From Lysobacteraceae bacterium NML93-0399 (lineage in GTDB: Bacteria > Pseudomonadota > Gammaproteobacteria > Xanthomonadales > Xanthomonadaceae): a DNA stretch of 64,000 bases. The notes below the pieces were generated by a model that saw only the letters and a program-made list of their open reading frames with translations, made no database searches and was not told where the DNA came from. Both the position numbers and the translations under genes were made by a program. The first letter of the stretch is position 1. Each line of letters starts with the position of its first letter. Positions 52,393 to 60,986 of this stretch are shown piece by piece. The DNA is taken from assembly GCA_002307375.1 (NCBI GenBank), contig NTJI01000004.1:186001-250000 (forward strand), given 5' to 3'.

Positions 52393-53643
52393 TCAATCGA
52401 CGCCTTCGGGCTGCGGCTGGCGCACCGGCAGGATGACGCGGAACCGGCTCCCCGCCCCCGGGGTGCTGTCGACCTCGATGCGGCCGTGGTGCTTGGCGAC
52501 GATGCCGTAGGAGATCGACAGCCCTAAGCCAGTGCCCTTGCCCACCGACTTGGTGGTGAAGAAGGGATCGAAGATCCGCTGCATCACGTCGGGGGCGATG
52601 CCCGTACCGGTGTCCTCGATCTCCACCCAGACCTGGCCGGGTTCATGACAGGTGCGCACGGTGATGGTGCCCTGCTCGCCCAGCGCCTGCCCGGCGTTGA
52701 GCAGCAGGTTCATGAAGACCTGGTTCAACTCCGACTGCAGGCATTCGATCATCGGCAGCGTGCCGTAGTCCTTCTCGAGCGTGGCCTTGTAGCGCAACTC
52801 GTTCCAGACGATGTTGATGGTCGAATCGAGGCCGGCGTGCAGGTCGGCCAGACGCCAGGCATGTTCGCGGTCCGAGCGCGAGAAGTCGCGCAGATCGCGC
52901 ACGATGCGCGTGACCCGCTCGATGCCCTGGCGCGACTCGGTGAGCAGTTGCGGCAGGTCGCGGCTGATGAAGTCGACATCGAGCCGCTCGCGCGTGTCGT
53001 CGATCTCCGCGCTCATCGCCTTGGGATCGTGCGAACGCATCGCGCGTTCGTAGACGTCGATCAGGGCGAACAGGTTGCCCACGTATTCCTGCAGGCTGCC
53101 CAGGTTGGAATGCACGTAGCCGATCGGGTTGTTGATCTCGTGCGCGACGCCGGCGGCGAGCTGACCGATCGAGGCGAGCTTCTCGGACTGCAGAAGCTGT
53201 TCCTGCGCGGCGTTGAAGCGCACGTGCAGTTCGGCGTGCCGTTGCTGCAGGGCCTGTTCGTCGTCGCTGAGCGTGCCGGGTCCGGGGCTGCGCAACAGCA
53301 GCAGGAAGCGCGCGGCCTCGCCGCCGAGCCAGTGCAGATGCGCGTCGAGCGCGTGTCCGGCCGAGGCGCCGACCGGGCCGCGCCAGCTGCCCTGGTCGCG
53401 GGCGTGGCGCAGGGCCTCGGCAGGCAGCATGCGGTCCAGCCGGGCGCCGGCTTCGAGCCAGTGCGGCCGGGCGCCCAGCAGCGCCTCGGCGGCCGGATTG
53501 GCGTAGATCAGACGGCCATCGGCCTCATGGATGCACACGCCCTCCGACAGGCGCGACAGCGCGGTCGCAGCCAGGGGCGCGGGCGGCGCGGGAAGCGGAG
53601 AGAGCGAAGTCAAGCGGCGGCACCCGAAAAAGGCAGGACGCAC
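52393..53643 (-). CDS. PAS sensor histidine kinase
   Basis: A ~416-aa soluble kinase. A PAS domain (LSRLSEGVCIHEADGRLIYANPAAEALLG) is followed by a coiled coil. The H-box is LASIGQLAAGVAHEINNPIGYV, the N-box NLLLNAGQALG, and the G-boxes DTGTGIAPD and GKGTGLGLSIS. GTG at 53643 is used as start, but TTG at 53613 is equally possible. It converges on the GGDEF-EAL-receiver gene. No receiver is fused to it, so it may phosphorylate that receiver; this is inferred from the neighbourhood only. Confidence 0.85.
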   Translation of the reverse strand: MRPAFFGCRRLTSLSPLPAPPAPLAATALSRLSEGVCIHEADGRLIYANPAAEALLGARPHWLEAGARLDRMLPAEALRHARDQGSWRGPVGASAGHALDAHLHWLGGEAARFLLLLRSPGPGTLSDDEQALQQRHAELHVRFNAAQEQLLQSEKLASIGQLAAGVAHEINNPIGYVHSNLGSLQEYVGNLFALIDVYERAMRSHDPKAMSAEIDDTRERLDVDFISRDLPQLLTESRQGIERVTRIVRDLRDFSRSDREHAWRLADLHAGLDSTINIVWNELRYKATLEKDYGTLPMIECLQSELNQVFMNLLLNAGQALGEQGTITVRTCHEPGQVWVEIEDTGTGIAPDVMQRIFDPFFTTKSVGKGTGLGLSISYGIVAKHHGRIEVDSTPGAGSRFRVILPVRQPQPEGVD

Positions 53644-53681
53644 CGATTCTAACGGGCGCCCGGCAGGTGCGGCGGAAGCAC

Positions 53682-54017
53682 TCAGGCGACCGCGAGCTCG
53701 CGCGGCAGCGGTGTGGACGCCGCGCGTCCCTGTGCGTCGTAGGCCGGCGCGCTGTCCATCCGCCCCAGATGGCGCAGGGCCCAGTTGACCTCGCGGCGGC
53801 GGCGCGCCAGCAGGGCGCCGTTGGCGCGGTTGAACTCGGCCAGTTCGGCGAGCGGGCCGGAGATTTCGCCGCTGGGTACTGCTTCGAGTTCGCGCAGCGC
53901 GACGATCTTGTTCTGGGTGGAGCGCATCAGCGCGTCCACGTCGTGTCCGATCAGCGCCTCGCGCTCGTCGGCGAGCGCGGTCGCAAGACGTTCGAGGCTG
54001 GCGTGCGCGCTGGACAT
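53682..54017 (-). CDS. flgN: Flagellar chaperone FlgN
   Basis: A 111-aa helical export chaperone for the hook-associated proteins FlgK and FlgL. The sequence is helical throughout (LERLATALADEREALIGHDVDALMRSTQNKIVALREL) and of normal size. Recognition relies on size, helicity and the overlap of its start with the flgM stop (TGATG). Confidence 0.82.
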   Translation of the reverse strand: MSSAHASLERLATALADEREALIGHDVDALMRSTQNKIVALRELEAVPSGEISGPLAELAEFNRANGALLARRRREVNWALRHLGRMDSAPAYDAQGRAASTPLPRELAVA

Positions 54018-54325
54018 CAGCCGGCCAGCCGGGCATCCAGGTCGAGCATGCGCGAGGCGATGGCCTCCGCATCGACCTTGTAGCTGCCCGACGCGATCGA
54101 CTCGCGCAGGGCCTGCACGCGGGTTTCGTCGAACGCGGGGCGCGTGGCGACGTCGCGCTGCAGCGACTGCAGGCTGGTCGCCTCGCCGGTCAGGCGCAGG
54201 CTGTCGGCGCCGGAGACGGCCTCGACCGCGGCGCGCTGGTCTCCTGCACGGGAGACCTGGGTATTCGCCACCGGGCTGACGGCTCGGGTCAACGGGGCGG
54301 AAGTGCCTTCGATCTTCTGGGTCAT
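54017..54325 (-). CDS. flgM: Anti-sigma-28 factor FlgM
   Basis: A 102-aa inhibitor of FliA that is exported when the hook is complete. The disordered Ser/Ala/Thr-rich N-terminus and the C-terminal FliA-binding helices (RVQALRESIASGSYKVDAEAIASRMLDLD) are typical. The sigma-28 promoter upstream provides the usual negative feedback. Confidence 0.9.
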   Translation of the reverse strand: MTQKIEGTSAPLTRAVSPVANTQVSRAGDQRAAVEAVSGADSLRLTGEATSLQSLQRDVATRPAFDETRVQALRESIASGSYKVDAEAIASRMLDLDARLAG

Positions 54326-54367
54326 GTCCAGTGTCCTAAAGACGCGGAATCGGTGGGTTCATGGCCG

Positions 54368-54394
54368 GTATCGGCCGGGCGGGCGAAAGCTTGA
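54368..54394 (-). promoter_or_regulatory. Sigma-28 promoter of flgM-flgN
   Basis: On the minus strand TCAA, 15 bases, then GCCGATAC, ending 42 bases before the flgM ATG. The -10 octamer is identical to that before the MCP gene and cheV. Confidence 0.85.
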
Positions 54395-54415
54395 GGGCGG
54401 ATGTGCAAGAACAGA

Positions 54416-55114
54416 TCAACGCCCCACCAGAACGCTGCCGTCGGCACCGGCGACGCCCTGCACCACGCGCCGCGAGGAGAGGTTTTCCACCCGCACCCGC
54501 TCGTCGACGCCGGCATCGGCCAGGGCGCGGCCCTCCATGCGCACCTCGATGCCGCCCTGTCGCGACACCAGGGCGATGGTATCGCCGCGGCGCACGACGC
54601 GCGGCGATTCGAGATCACCGGTGGTCAGCACGCTGCCGGCGGCCAGCATGCGCCGCGCGCTGCGACCGACCGCCTGCGCGGGCTCGGCGATCGCGGCCCC
54701 GGCGATGCGGGCCGTGTCGCGTCGCTCGGCCATGAACAGATCGGCCGTGATCGTCTCGCCTGAAGCGACATTGCGCGTAAGCACCAGCACCGACTGGCTG
54801 CGCTGCACCTTGACCGGCACGAACAGGCGCCAGCCGGTCGGGCACGAGACTTCGACGGTCGCGGCGCTGCTGCGGCGCGCCTCGAGCGCCTGGTCGCACT
54901 GCGGCATGCGCAGCGCCGGATCCAGGTGCGCCTCGGCCACCGCGGCATCGGGGCCTTCACCGGCAAACGTCGACAGTGCGGCCGCGCGGATCGATTCCAC
55001 TGCCTGGAAGCCGGATGCTGCAACCAGGCCCGGACACATCGCCAGCGCCAGCCATGCGGCCAGCACGACGCAGCGGCGGTGGGCGGCACGCGGGAAACAG
55101 CTCGACAGGGGCAT
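54416..55114 (-). CDS. flgA: P-ring assembly chaperone FlgA
   Basis: A 232-aa periplasmic protein that helps FlgI assemble. A signal peptide (CVVLAAWLALAMCPGLVAASG) precedes an N-terminal region with a Cys pair (MPQC, VSCPTGW). The C-terminal SAF domain has TRNVASGETITADLFMAE and ends RVVQGVAGADGSVLVGR. The ATG at 55114 lies just downstream of a sigma-54 promoter, so the longer frame from 55165 is rejected. Confidence 0.93.
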   Translation of the reverse strand: MPLSSCFPRAAHRRCVVLAAWLALAMCPGLVAASGFQAVESIRAAALSTFAGEGPDAAVAEAHLDPALRMPQCDQALEARRSSAATVEVSCPTGWRLFVPVKVQRSQSVLVLTRNVASGETITADLFMAERRDTARIAGAAIAEPAQAVGRSARRMLAAGSVLTTGDLESPRVVRRGDTIALVSRQGGIEVRMEGRALADAGVDERVRVENLSSRRVVQGVAGADGSVLVGR

Positions 55115-55146
55115 CGCGTCGGTCCGGAGTGGAGACACCCGGCCGG

Positions 55147-55162
55147 TGCAAGAGGCGTGCCG
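55147..55162 (-). promoter_or_regulatory. Sigma-54 promoter of flgA
   Basis: On the minus strand CGGCACGCCTCTTGCA matches TGGCACG-N4-TTGCA except for the first base, with the required GG-N10-GC spacing. It starts transcription about 20 bases before the flgA ATG. Confidence 0.8.
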
Positions 55163-55192
55163 CACGGCCTGCCCGGGCGATCGGCGAGGCGC

Positions 55193-55219
55193 TCAAGTCG
55201 CCGGCGCCGGGGCCGATAC
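55193..55219 (+). promoter_or_regulatory. Sigma-28 promoter of cheV
   Basis: TCAA, 15 bases, then GCCGATAC. The -10 octamer ends seven bases before the cheV ATG, so transcription should begin at or next to the start codon and the mRNA is probably leaderless. Confidence 0.75.
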
Positions 55220-55226
55220 CGGGCAC

Positions 55227-56183
55227 ATGTCAGAGGATCTGCTCGATCGCATCGACCAGCGCACGCGCCTTGCCGGCCACAACCGGCTCGCCCTGCTGCT
55301 GTTCCGCCTGGGTGGACGCCAGGTTTTTGGCGTCAATGTCTTCAAGGTGCAGGAAGTGCTGCGCCGCCCGGCGCTGTTCCAGGTGCCCGGCCTGCCGATG
55401 CAGTTCGCCGGCGTGGCCGACGTACGCGGACGCAGCGTGCCGGTGCTGGACCTGGGACGCGCGATCGGCCATCCCGAGCGCGACCAGGGCGACCTGCCCG
55501 ACTATCTGGTAGTCACCGAGTTCAACCGCTCGGTGCAGGGCTTCCTGGTCAGCGGCGTGGAGCGGATCGTCAACATCGCCGTCGCCGACATCCAGCCGCC
55601 GCCGGAGCTGGGCAACGACAGCAGCTACCTGACCGCCGTCACCCGCTTCCAGGGCGATCTGATCCAGGTGATCGACGTCGAAAGCGTGCTGGCCGACATT
55701 TCGCAGGCGCGCATGGATGCCGACCTGTCGCCCGACTACGCCCTGCCCGAGGGCGCACCGCCGATGCAGGTGCTGGTGGTCGACGATTCGCGGGTGGCCC
55801 GCCAGCAGATCCGCAGCGTGCTCGACCAGCTCGGCGTCGGCGTGACCCTGCTCTCCGACGGCCGCCAGGCGCTCGACCACCTGCTGCAGCTGCACGCGGC
55901 CGGCGAGCCGCCGGCGCAGCGCTACGCCATGGTGGTGTCGGACATCGAGATGCCGGCGATGGACGGCTACACCCTGACGACGGAAATCCGTCGGCACCCC
56001 GGACTGGCCGATCTGTTCGTGCTGCTGCATACCTCGCTGTCGGGCGTGTTCAACACCTCGATGGTGCAGAGCGTGGGCGCCGATGCGTTCGTTGCCAAGT
56101 ACAGCCCGCACGATCTGGCCGACGAAGTGCTCAAGCGCCTGGGCGAAGTGGCCGAGGCTGCCGGCGGCCGCCTGGTCGCCTGA
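55227..56183 (+). CDS. cheV: Chemotaxis coupling protein CheV
   Basis: A 318-aa hybrid. The CheW-like domain at about 20-165 (LALLLFRLGGRQVFGVNVFKVQEVL, AGVADVRGRSVPVLDLG) couples receptors to CheA. The receiver domain at about 185-310 (QVLVVDDSRVARQQIRSVL, VVSDIEMPAMDGYTL) is phosphorylated by CheA for adaptation. The Asp and other receiver residues are intact. It stands between flgA and flgB, as in xanthomonads. Confidence 0.95.
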   Translation: MSEDLLDRIDQRTRLAGHNRLALLLFRLGGRQVFGVNVFKVQEVLRRPALFQVPGLPMQFAGVADVRGRSVPVLDLGRAIGHPERDQGDLPDYLVVTEFNRSVQGFLVSGVERIVNIAVADIQPPPELGNDSSYLTAVTRFQGDLIQVIDVESVLADISQARMDADLSPDYALPEGAPPMQVLVVDDSRVARQQIRSVLDQLGVGVTLLSDGRQALDHLLQLHAAGEPPAQRYAMVVSDIEMPAMDGYTLTTEIRRHPGLADLFVLLHTSLSGVFNTSMVQSVGADAFVAKYSPHDLADEVLKRLGEVAEAAGGRLVA

Positions 56184-56229
56184 CACACCTGACCGGCCTC
56201 AAGGCCGGTCTGCCGCCCGCCAGCGGTTC

Positions 56230-56245
56230 TGGCACGCGGCTTGCA
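56230..56245 (+). promoter_or_regulatory. Sigma-54 promoter of flgB
   Basis: TGGCACGCGGCTTGCA matches the -24/-12 consensus at every conserved base. It lies 32 bases before the flgB ATG and should drive the flgBCDE(F) unit under FleQ-type control. Confidence 0.9.
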
Positions 56246-56276
56246 GCCCCCGGTGCAGATCCGCCGGAGGCGTGCG

Positions 56277-56684
56277 ATGTCCAATCCGATTTCGTCCTAC
56301 ATGGGCTTCCAGCTCGACGCGCTGCCGTTGCGCGAGCAGCGGATGAAGCTCATCGCCAGCAATCTGGCCAATGCGGACACGCCCGGCTACCAGGCCCGCG
56401 ATCTGGACTTCAACGCCGCACTCGCCAACGCCGCGCGCGTGCGCGAAGCCGGCCCCGCGCCGGCGCACGGCGATTCGCCCAATCACATTCCGTTGCCGGG
56501 CGATGACGGGCTCAACCCGTTCTCGATCACCCGCATCGCCTCCCAGGCCAGTCTGGACGGCAACACCGTCGACCCGGACGCCGAGCGCGCGGCCTACGGC
56601 CGCGCCGCCCTCGAGTATCGCGCCTCGCTGAGCTTCCTCGAGTCGAAGGTGCGCACCCTCCTGACTGCGATCACGGGACAGTAA
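56277..56684 (+). CDS. flgB: Flagellar proximal rod protein FlgB
   Basis: A 135-aa rod subunit. The characteristic N-terminal helix (QRMKLIASNLANADTPGYQARDLDF) and C-terminal heptads (YRASLSFLESKVRTLLTAITGQ) are present. The ATG at 56277 follows GGAGG at good spacing. Four bases separate it from flgC. Confidence 0.95.
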   Translation: MSNPISSYMGFQLDALPLREQRMKLIASNLANADTPGYQARDLDFNAALANAARVREAGPAPAHGDSPNHIPLPGDDGLNPFSITRIASQASLDGNTVDPDAERAAYGRAALEYRASLSFLESKVRTLLTAITGQ

Positions 56685-56687
56685 TCC

Positions 56688-57095
56688 ATGAGCAACCTGC
56701 CGATCTTCGACGTCGCCGGCTCCGCCCTCCAGGCCCAGTCGGTGCGCCTGAGCACGCTCGCCAGCAACCTGGCCAACGCCGATTCGGTCGCCGGCTCGCC
56801 CGAGCAGGTCTACAAGCCGCTCGAAGCCGTGTTCCGCGCGACCCCGCACGGCAGTGATCCGGCCCTGACGAACGTGCAGGTGGCCGGCATCGCCGAGCGC
56901 GAGACACCGCCGATCCAGCGCTACGAGCCCGGGCACCCGCTCGCCGATGCGCAGGGCTACGTCTACGCGCCCGATGTCGACCCGGTCTCGCAGATGGTCA
57001 ACATGATTTCCGCCTCGCGCAGCTACCAGGCCGGCGTGGAAATGCTCAACACCGCCAAGGAACTGGCGGTGGCCACCCTCAGCATGGGCCGCTGA
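56688..57095 (+). CDS. flgC: Flagellar proximal rod protein FlgC
   Basis: A 135-aa rod subunit. It has the rod signature LSTLASNLANADSVAGSPEQVYKP and the C-terminal PVSQMVNMISASRSYQAGVEMLNTAKELA. The length is normal and the gene is complete. Confidence 0.96.
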   Translation: MSNLPIFDVAGSALQAQSVRLSTLASNLANADSVAGSPEQVYKPLEAVFRATPHGSDPALTNVQVAGIAERETPPIQRYEPGHPLADAQGYVYAPDVDPVSQMVNMISASRSYQAGVEMLNTAKELAVATLSMGR

Positions 57096-57142
57096 GGCCG
57101 CATGCGTTTTCTCCGACCCTCCGCTTCCGCGAGCCCTTGCGC

Positions 57143-57814
57143 ATGACCACGATCGCCAATGACGTCTACAGCAGCCTGGGCCTGGGCGGGGCTGCGAAAC
57201 CCGCGGCCGGCAAGAACGCCGACGCGCTCGGCCAGGCGGATTTCCTGCGCCTGATGACCGAGCAGCTCAAGCACCAGGACCCGCTCAATCCGATGGAGAA
57301 CAGCGCCTTCCTCGGTCAGCTGGCGCAGTTCTCCACCGTGCAGGGCATCCAGGACCTCAACGCGTCGGTGGCCGGATTCTCCAGCGCGATGGCCAGCGAC
57401 CAGCTGCTGCGCGGCGCGACCATGGTCGGCCGCGAAGTGCTGCTGCCGGCCTCGAAGCTCGCGCTGCCGGCCGACGGTGAGGCCAGTGGCGTCGTCGCCG
57501 CGCCCGCGCCGGGCCTGGTGACGTTCGAGGTGACCGATGCCAACGGCCTGCCGGTGCGGCAGTTCACCGTGCCGGCCACCGCGGCGGGCGAAGTCCCGTT
57601 CGCCTGGGACGGCACCAATGCCGCCGGCCAGCGCCTGCCCGAAGGCACGTACGGCATCACCGCCCGGCACGTCACCGATACCGGCGCCACCAGCACGCTC
57701 AATACCTACGTGCGCGGCAAGGTCGAGAGCGTCTCGGTGGGAACCGACGGCCTCTACCTCGACATCGAAGGCCTGGGTACCGCACCGCTCGACCACGTGC
57801 TGCGCGTCGGCTGA
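57143..57814 (+). CDS. flgD: Hook-capping scaffold FlgD
   Basis: A 223-aa cap required for FlgE assembly. The N-terminus has the FlgD pattern ADFLRLMTEQLKHQDPLNPMENSAFLGQLAQFSTVQGI. The central FlgD-Ig and tudor-like part contains WDGTNAAGQRLPEGTYGI. ATG at 57143 is preferred to TTG at 57137. Confidence 0.95.
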   Translation: MTTIANDVYSSLGLGGAAKPAAGKNADALGQADFLRLMTEQLKHQDPLNPMENSAFLGQLAQFSTVQGIQDLNASVAGFSSAMASDQLLRGATMVGREVLLPASKLALPADGEASGVVAAPAPGLVTFEVTDANGLPVRQFTVPATAAGEVPFAWDGTNAAGQRLPEGTYGITARHVTDTGATSTLNTYVRGKVESVSVGTDGLYLDIEGLGTAPLDHVLRVG

Positions 57815-57861
57815 CGCGTCGCCTCTTCCACTCTTTACGCGCACGCTTCCACGGAGTCGCC

Positions 57862-59085
57862 ATGAGCTTCAACACCTCGCTGTCCGGCATCAACGCGGCC
57901 AACGCCAACCTCAACGTCACCGCGAACAACATCGCCAACGTCAACACGACCGGCTTCAAGGAGTCGCGCGCCGAGTTCGCCGACCTGTTCTCCAACAGCT
58001 CCTACGGCCTGGCCCGCAACGCCGTGGGCTCGGGCGTGAAGCTGAGCAACGTCGCCCAGCAGTTCTCGCAGGGCAACATCGACCCGACCGGCCGCAGCCT
58101 GGACATGGCCATCGACGGCGAAGGTTTCTTCACCCTCAACAAGAACGGCGCCCGCACCTACAGCCGCGCCGGCAACTTCCAGACCGACGCCCAGGGCTTC
58201 GTGGGCACGCCCGACGGCGCCCGCCTGCAGGTCTACCCGCCGCGCACCAATGCCGACGGCTTCGACGTCGGCCGCGTGACCGACCTGCAACTGCTGACCA
58301 CCGACAGCCCGCCGCAGCCCAGCAGCCGGGTCAATCTGATGTTCACCCTGCCCGGCAACGCCACGCCGCCGACGATGGCGACCTTCGACCCGACCGAGCC
58401 CAACAGCTACAACGCCTCCACCGGCGGCATCACCGTGTTCGATTCGCTGGGCGTGGGCCACGTGCAGACCTCCTACCTGGTCAAGACCGACAACCCGAAC
58501 GAGTGGCAGATGCACAGCTACGTCGACGGCACCAGCGTCGGCGATCCGGTCACCCTGCAGTTCTCCGACAGCGGCGCCCTGGTCGCCCCGACCGACGGCC
58601 GCGTCACGCTCGACCCGTTCACCCCGTCCAATGGCGCCGGCGTGCTCGACCTCGCCCTCGATGTCAGCGGTTCGACCCAGTACGGCGAGCGCTTCCAGCT
58701 GCGCGACACGCGCCAGGACGGCTACGCGGCGGGCAAGCTCAACGAGATCAGCATTTCGGCCGAAGGCGTGGTGTTTGCGCGCTACTCCAACGGCGCCGAC
58801 CAGCCGCTGGGCCAGATCGCGCTGACGACCTTCGTCAATCCGCAGGGCCTGCAGCCGCAGGGCAACAACATGTGGGCCGAGACCTACACCTCCGGCGCCG
58901 GCCGCACCGGCGCCCCGGACAGCTCTGACTTCGGCCAGATCCAGGCCGGCGCGCTCGAATCCTCGACCGTGGACCTGACCGAGCAGCTGGTGAACATGAT
59001 CGTCGCCCAGCGCAACTTCCAGGCCAACGCGCAGATGATCTCGACCCAGGACCAGGTGACGCAGACGGTCATCAACATTCGATGA
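57862..59085 (+). CDS. flgE: Flagellar hook protein FlgE
   Basis: A 407-aa hook subunit. The N-terminus MSFNTSLSGINAANANLNVT with ANNIANVNTTGFKESRAEF and the C-terminus STVDLTEQLVNMIVAQRNFQANAQMIST form the D0 coiled coil. The middle domains are typical in size. An MITE-like repeat begins four bases after its stop. Confidence 0.96.
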   Translation: MSFNTSLSGINAANANLNVTANNIANVNTTGFKESRAEFADLFSNSSYGLARNAVGSGVKLSNVAQQFSQGNIDPTGRSLDMAIDGEGFFTLNKNGARTYSRAGNFQTDAQGFVGTPDGARLQVYPPRTNADGFDVGRVTDLQLLTTDSPPQPSSRVNLMFTLPGNATPPTMATFDPTEPNSYNASTGGITVFDSLGVGHVQTSYLVKTDNPNEWQMHSYVDGTSVGDPVTLQFSDSGALVAPTDGRVTLDPFTPSNGAGVLDLALDVSGSTQYGERFQLRDTRQDGYAAGKLNEISISAEGVVFARYSNGADQPLGQIALTTFVNPQGLQPQGNNMWAETYTSGAGRTGAPDSSDFGQIQAGALESSTVDLTEQLVNMIVAQRNFQANAQMISTQDQVTQTVINIR

Positions 59086-59088
59086 GCC

Positions 59089-59222
59089 GTGATTGGTGAT
59101 TGGTGATTCGTGATTGGGAAAAGCGGTGACCGCGAGGTTGCCGCTCCCGGTCCTCCCCCAATCGCCAGCCAAGCCGCTCTTTCGAATCACGAATCACGAA
59201 TCACGAACCTGCGAATCACGCC
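59089..59222. repeat. MITE-like heptamer array between flgE and flgF
   Basis: The left part repeats GTGATTG/GTGATTC four times in tandem. The right part has the inverted form (GAATCAC) repeated four times. The inner arms GTGATTGGGAAAAGCGG and CCGCTCTTTCGAATCAC are near complements. The whole can fold into a long hairpin with a GC-rich centre. It fills the flgE-flgF gap almost completely. Confidence 0.85.
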
Positions 59223-59227
59223 CGCTC

Positions 59228-59977
59228 ATGGATAAAGCCCTCTACGTCGCCATGACCGGTGCCCGCGCCACGCTGCAGGCGCAGGGCACGGTGTCGCACA
59301 ACCTGGCCAATGCCGATACGGCGGGGTTCAAGGCGGTGCTGTCGAACACCCAGGCCTATCGCATCGAGGGCGGCACGCATGCCTCGCGCATCGATGCGAT
59401 GCACATCGACCAGGGCTTCGACAGCCGCATGGGCGCCCAGCGCGTCACCGGCAATGCGCTCGACGTCTCGCTGCGGCCCGACCGCTGGCTGGCGGTGCAG
59501 TCGCCCGACGGCGGTGAGGCCTATACCCGCGCCGGAAATCTGACGCTGACCCCGAACGGTCAGCTGGTCACCGGCGGCGGGCATCCGCTGGTCGACGAGA
59601 ATGGCGCGCCGTTCGCGCTGCCGCCGCACCAGGCCCTGGACATCGGCCAGGACGGCACGGTGTCGATCGTGCCGCTCGGCGAAGGGCCGCAGACGCTGGC
59701 CATCGTCGGCCGCCTGCGGGTCGTCGAAGCCACGCCCGACCGGCTCGGCCGCGGCCTCGACGGTCTGATGCGCAACCTCGACCCGCAGCAGCTGCTGGCC
59801 CAGGCCCCCGGCGAAGTCATGACCACCGGCGCGCTGGAGAACAGCAACGTCGACGCCGCCGGCGCCCTGGTGCAGATGATCCAGCTGCAGCGCCAGTTCG
59901 AGATGCAGGTCAAGCTGATCCAGCGCGGCGACGACAACGCCCAGGCCGCCAACAGCCTGCTGCGTCTGGGCGGTTGA
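59228..59977 (+). CDS. flgF: Flagellar rod protein FlgF
   Basis: A 249-aa rod subunit. The N-terminus MDKALYVAMTGARATLQAQG and VSHNLANADTAGFKAVL, and the C-terminal GALENSNVDAAGALVQMIQLQRQFEMQVKLI, are typical. The start lies six bases after the end of the heptamer array, whose last bases may provide a poor ribosome-binding site. Translation efficiency may therefore be affected by the repeat. Confidence 0.95.
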   Translation: MDKALYVAMTGARATLQAQGTVSHNLANADTAGFKAVLSNTQAYRIEGGTHASRIDAMHIDQGFDSRMGAQRVTGNALDVSLRPDRWLAVQSPDGGEAYTRAGNLTLTPNGQLVTGGGHPLVDENGAPFALPPHQALDIGQDGTVSIVPLGEGPQTLAIVGRLRVVEATPDRLGRGLDGLMRNLDPQQLLAQAPGEVMTTGALENSNVDAAGALVQMIQLQRQFEMQVKLIQRGDDNAQAANSLLRLGG

Positions 59978-59994
59978 GGCGCGCGCGGCGCGCC

Positions 59995-60122
59995 GTGATT
60001 CGTGATTCGTCGCGTCGTGATTCGTGATTGGTAATTCGTGATTCGAAAAGGCGTTCCTCGCGAGCGTCCAGGCCGCAGTGCCCCCGCTCTTTCGAATCAC
60101 CAATCACGAATCACCAATCACC
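59995..60122. repeat. Second MITE-like heptamer array, between flgF and flgG
   Basis: The same design as the array before flgF: tandem GTGATTC on the left, a GC-rich centre, and CCGCTCTTTCGAATCAC with inverted heptamers on the right. It ends ten bases before a sigma-54 promoter and so separates flgF from the flgG transcription unit. Confidence 0.85.
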
Positions 60123-60131
60123 GCCCCCCAC

Positions 60132-60147
60132 TGGCACACCGATTGCA
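60132..60147 (+). promoter_or_regulatory. Sigma-54 promoter of flgG
   Basis: TGGCACACCGATTGCA has the invariant GG and GC with 10 bases between them. It lies 45 bases before the flgG ATG and starts the flgGHIJ unit. Confidence 0.88.
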
Positions 60148-60192
60148 TCACCTCCACCGACGGCGTCGATCGCCGGACCTGAGGACGAAGCG

Positions 60193-60978
60193 ATGAACCA
60201 GGCTCTGTGGGTGGCCAAGACCGGTCTTGATGCGCAGCAGACGCGCATGTCGGTCGTGTCCAACAATCTCGCCAATACCAATACCACCGGTTTCAAGCGC
60301 GACCGGGCCAATTTCGAGGATCTGCTGTACCAGCAGGTCCGCCAGCCGGGTGGCGCGAGTTCCGCGCAGACCCAGCTGCCGACGGGTCTGCAGCTGGGCA
60401 CCGGCGTGCGTGTGGTCTCCACCGCCAAGGATTTCCAGCAGGGCAACCCGCAGCAGACCGGGCGCGCGCTGGACGTGATGGTCAACGGCCGCGGCTTCTT
60501 CGAGGTGATGCTGCCCGACGGCACGCCCGCCTACACCCGCGACGGCAGCTTCCAGATCAGTGCGCAGGGCGAACTGGTGACCAGCAGCGGGTTTCCGGTG
60601 CAGCCGGGCATCCAGGTGCCCGAGGGCGCGCAGTCGGTGACGATCGGCCAGGACGGCACGGTCAGCGTGCAGGTGGCCGGCGAGGCGCAGGCGCTGGAGA
60701 TCGGCGCGCTCACCGTGACCGACTTCATCAATCCCGCCGGCCTGCAGGCACGCGGCGAGAACCTGTACCTGGAAACCACCGCATCGGGCCCGGCCCAGAA
60801 CGGCACGCCGGGCCTCAACGGTCTGGGCCTGCTCGAACAGGGCGCGCTCGAAGGCAGCAACGTCAACGTGGTCGAAGAGCTGGTCAGCATGATCGAAACC
60901 CAGCGCGCCTATGAAATGAACGCCAAGGCGATCTCGACCACCGACGCGATGCTCGGCTACCTCAACAACAACGTCTGA
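60193..60978 (+). CDS. flgG: Flagellar distal rod protein FlgG
   Basis: A 261-aa rod subunit. [19 protein letters not shown] and [32 protein letters not shown] are nearly invariant in FlgG, as is [31 protein letters not shown] at the C-terminus. The rod-specific insertion is present. The length is normal. Confidence 0.97.
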   Translation: MNQALWVAKTGLDAQQTRMSVVSNNLANTNTTGFKRDRANFEDLLYQQVRQPGGASSAQTQLPTGLQLGTGVRVVSTAKDFQQGNPQQTGRALDVMVNGRGFFEVMLPDGTPAYTRDGSFQISAQGELVTSSGFPVQPGIQVPEGAQSVTIGQDGTVSVQVAGEAQALEIGALTVTDFINPAGLQARGENLYLETTASGPAQNGTPGLNGLGLLEQGALEGSNVNVVEELVSMIETQRAYEMNAKAISTTDAMLGYLNNNV

Positions 60979-60986
60979 GCCCTGCG

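Noticed and set aside
59089..60122. Short regular repeats considered as a CRISPR array
   Set aside because: The units are seven bases long, contiguous and inverted, without spacers, and no cas gene is near.
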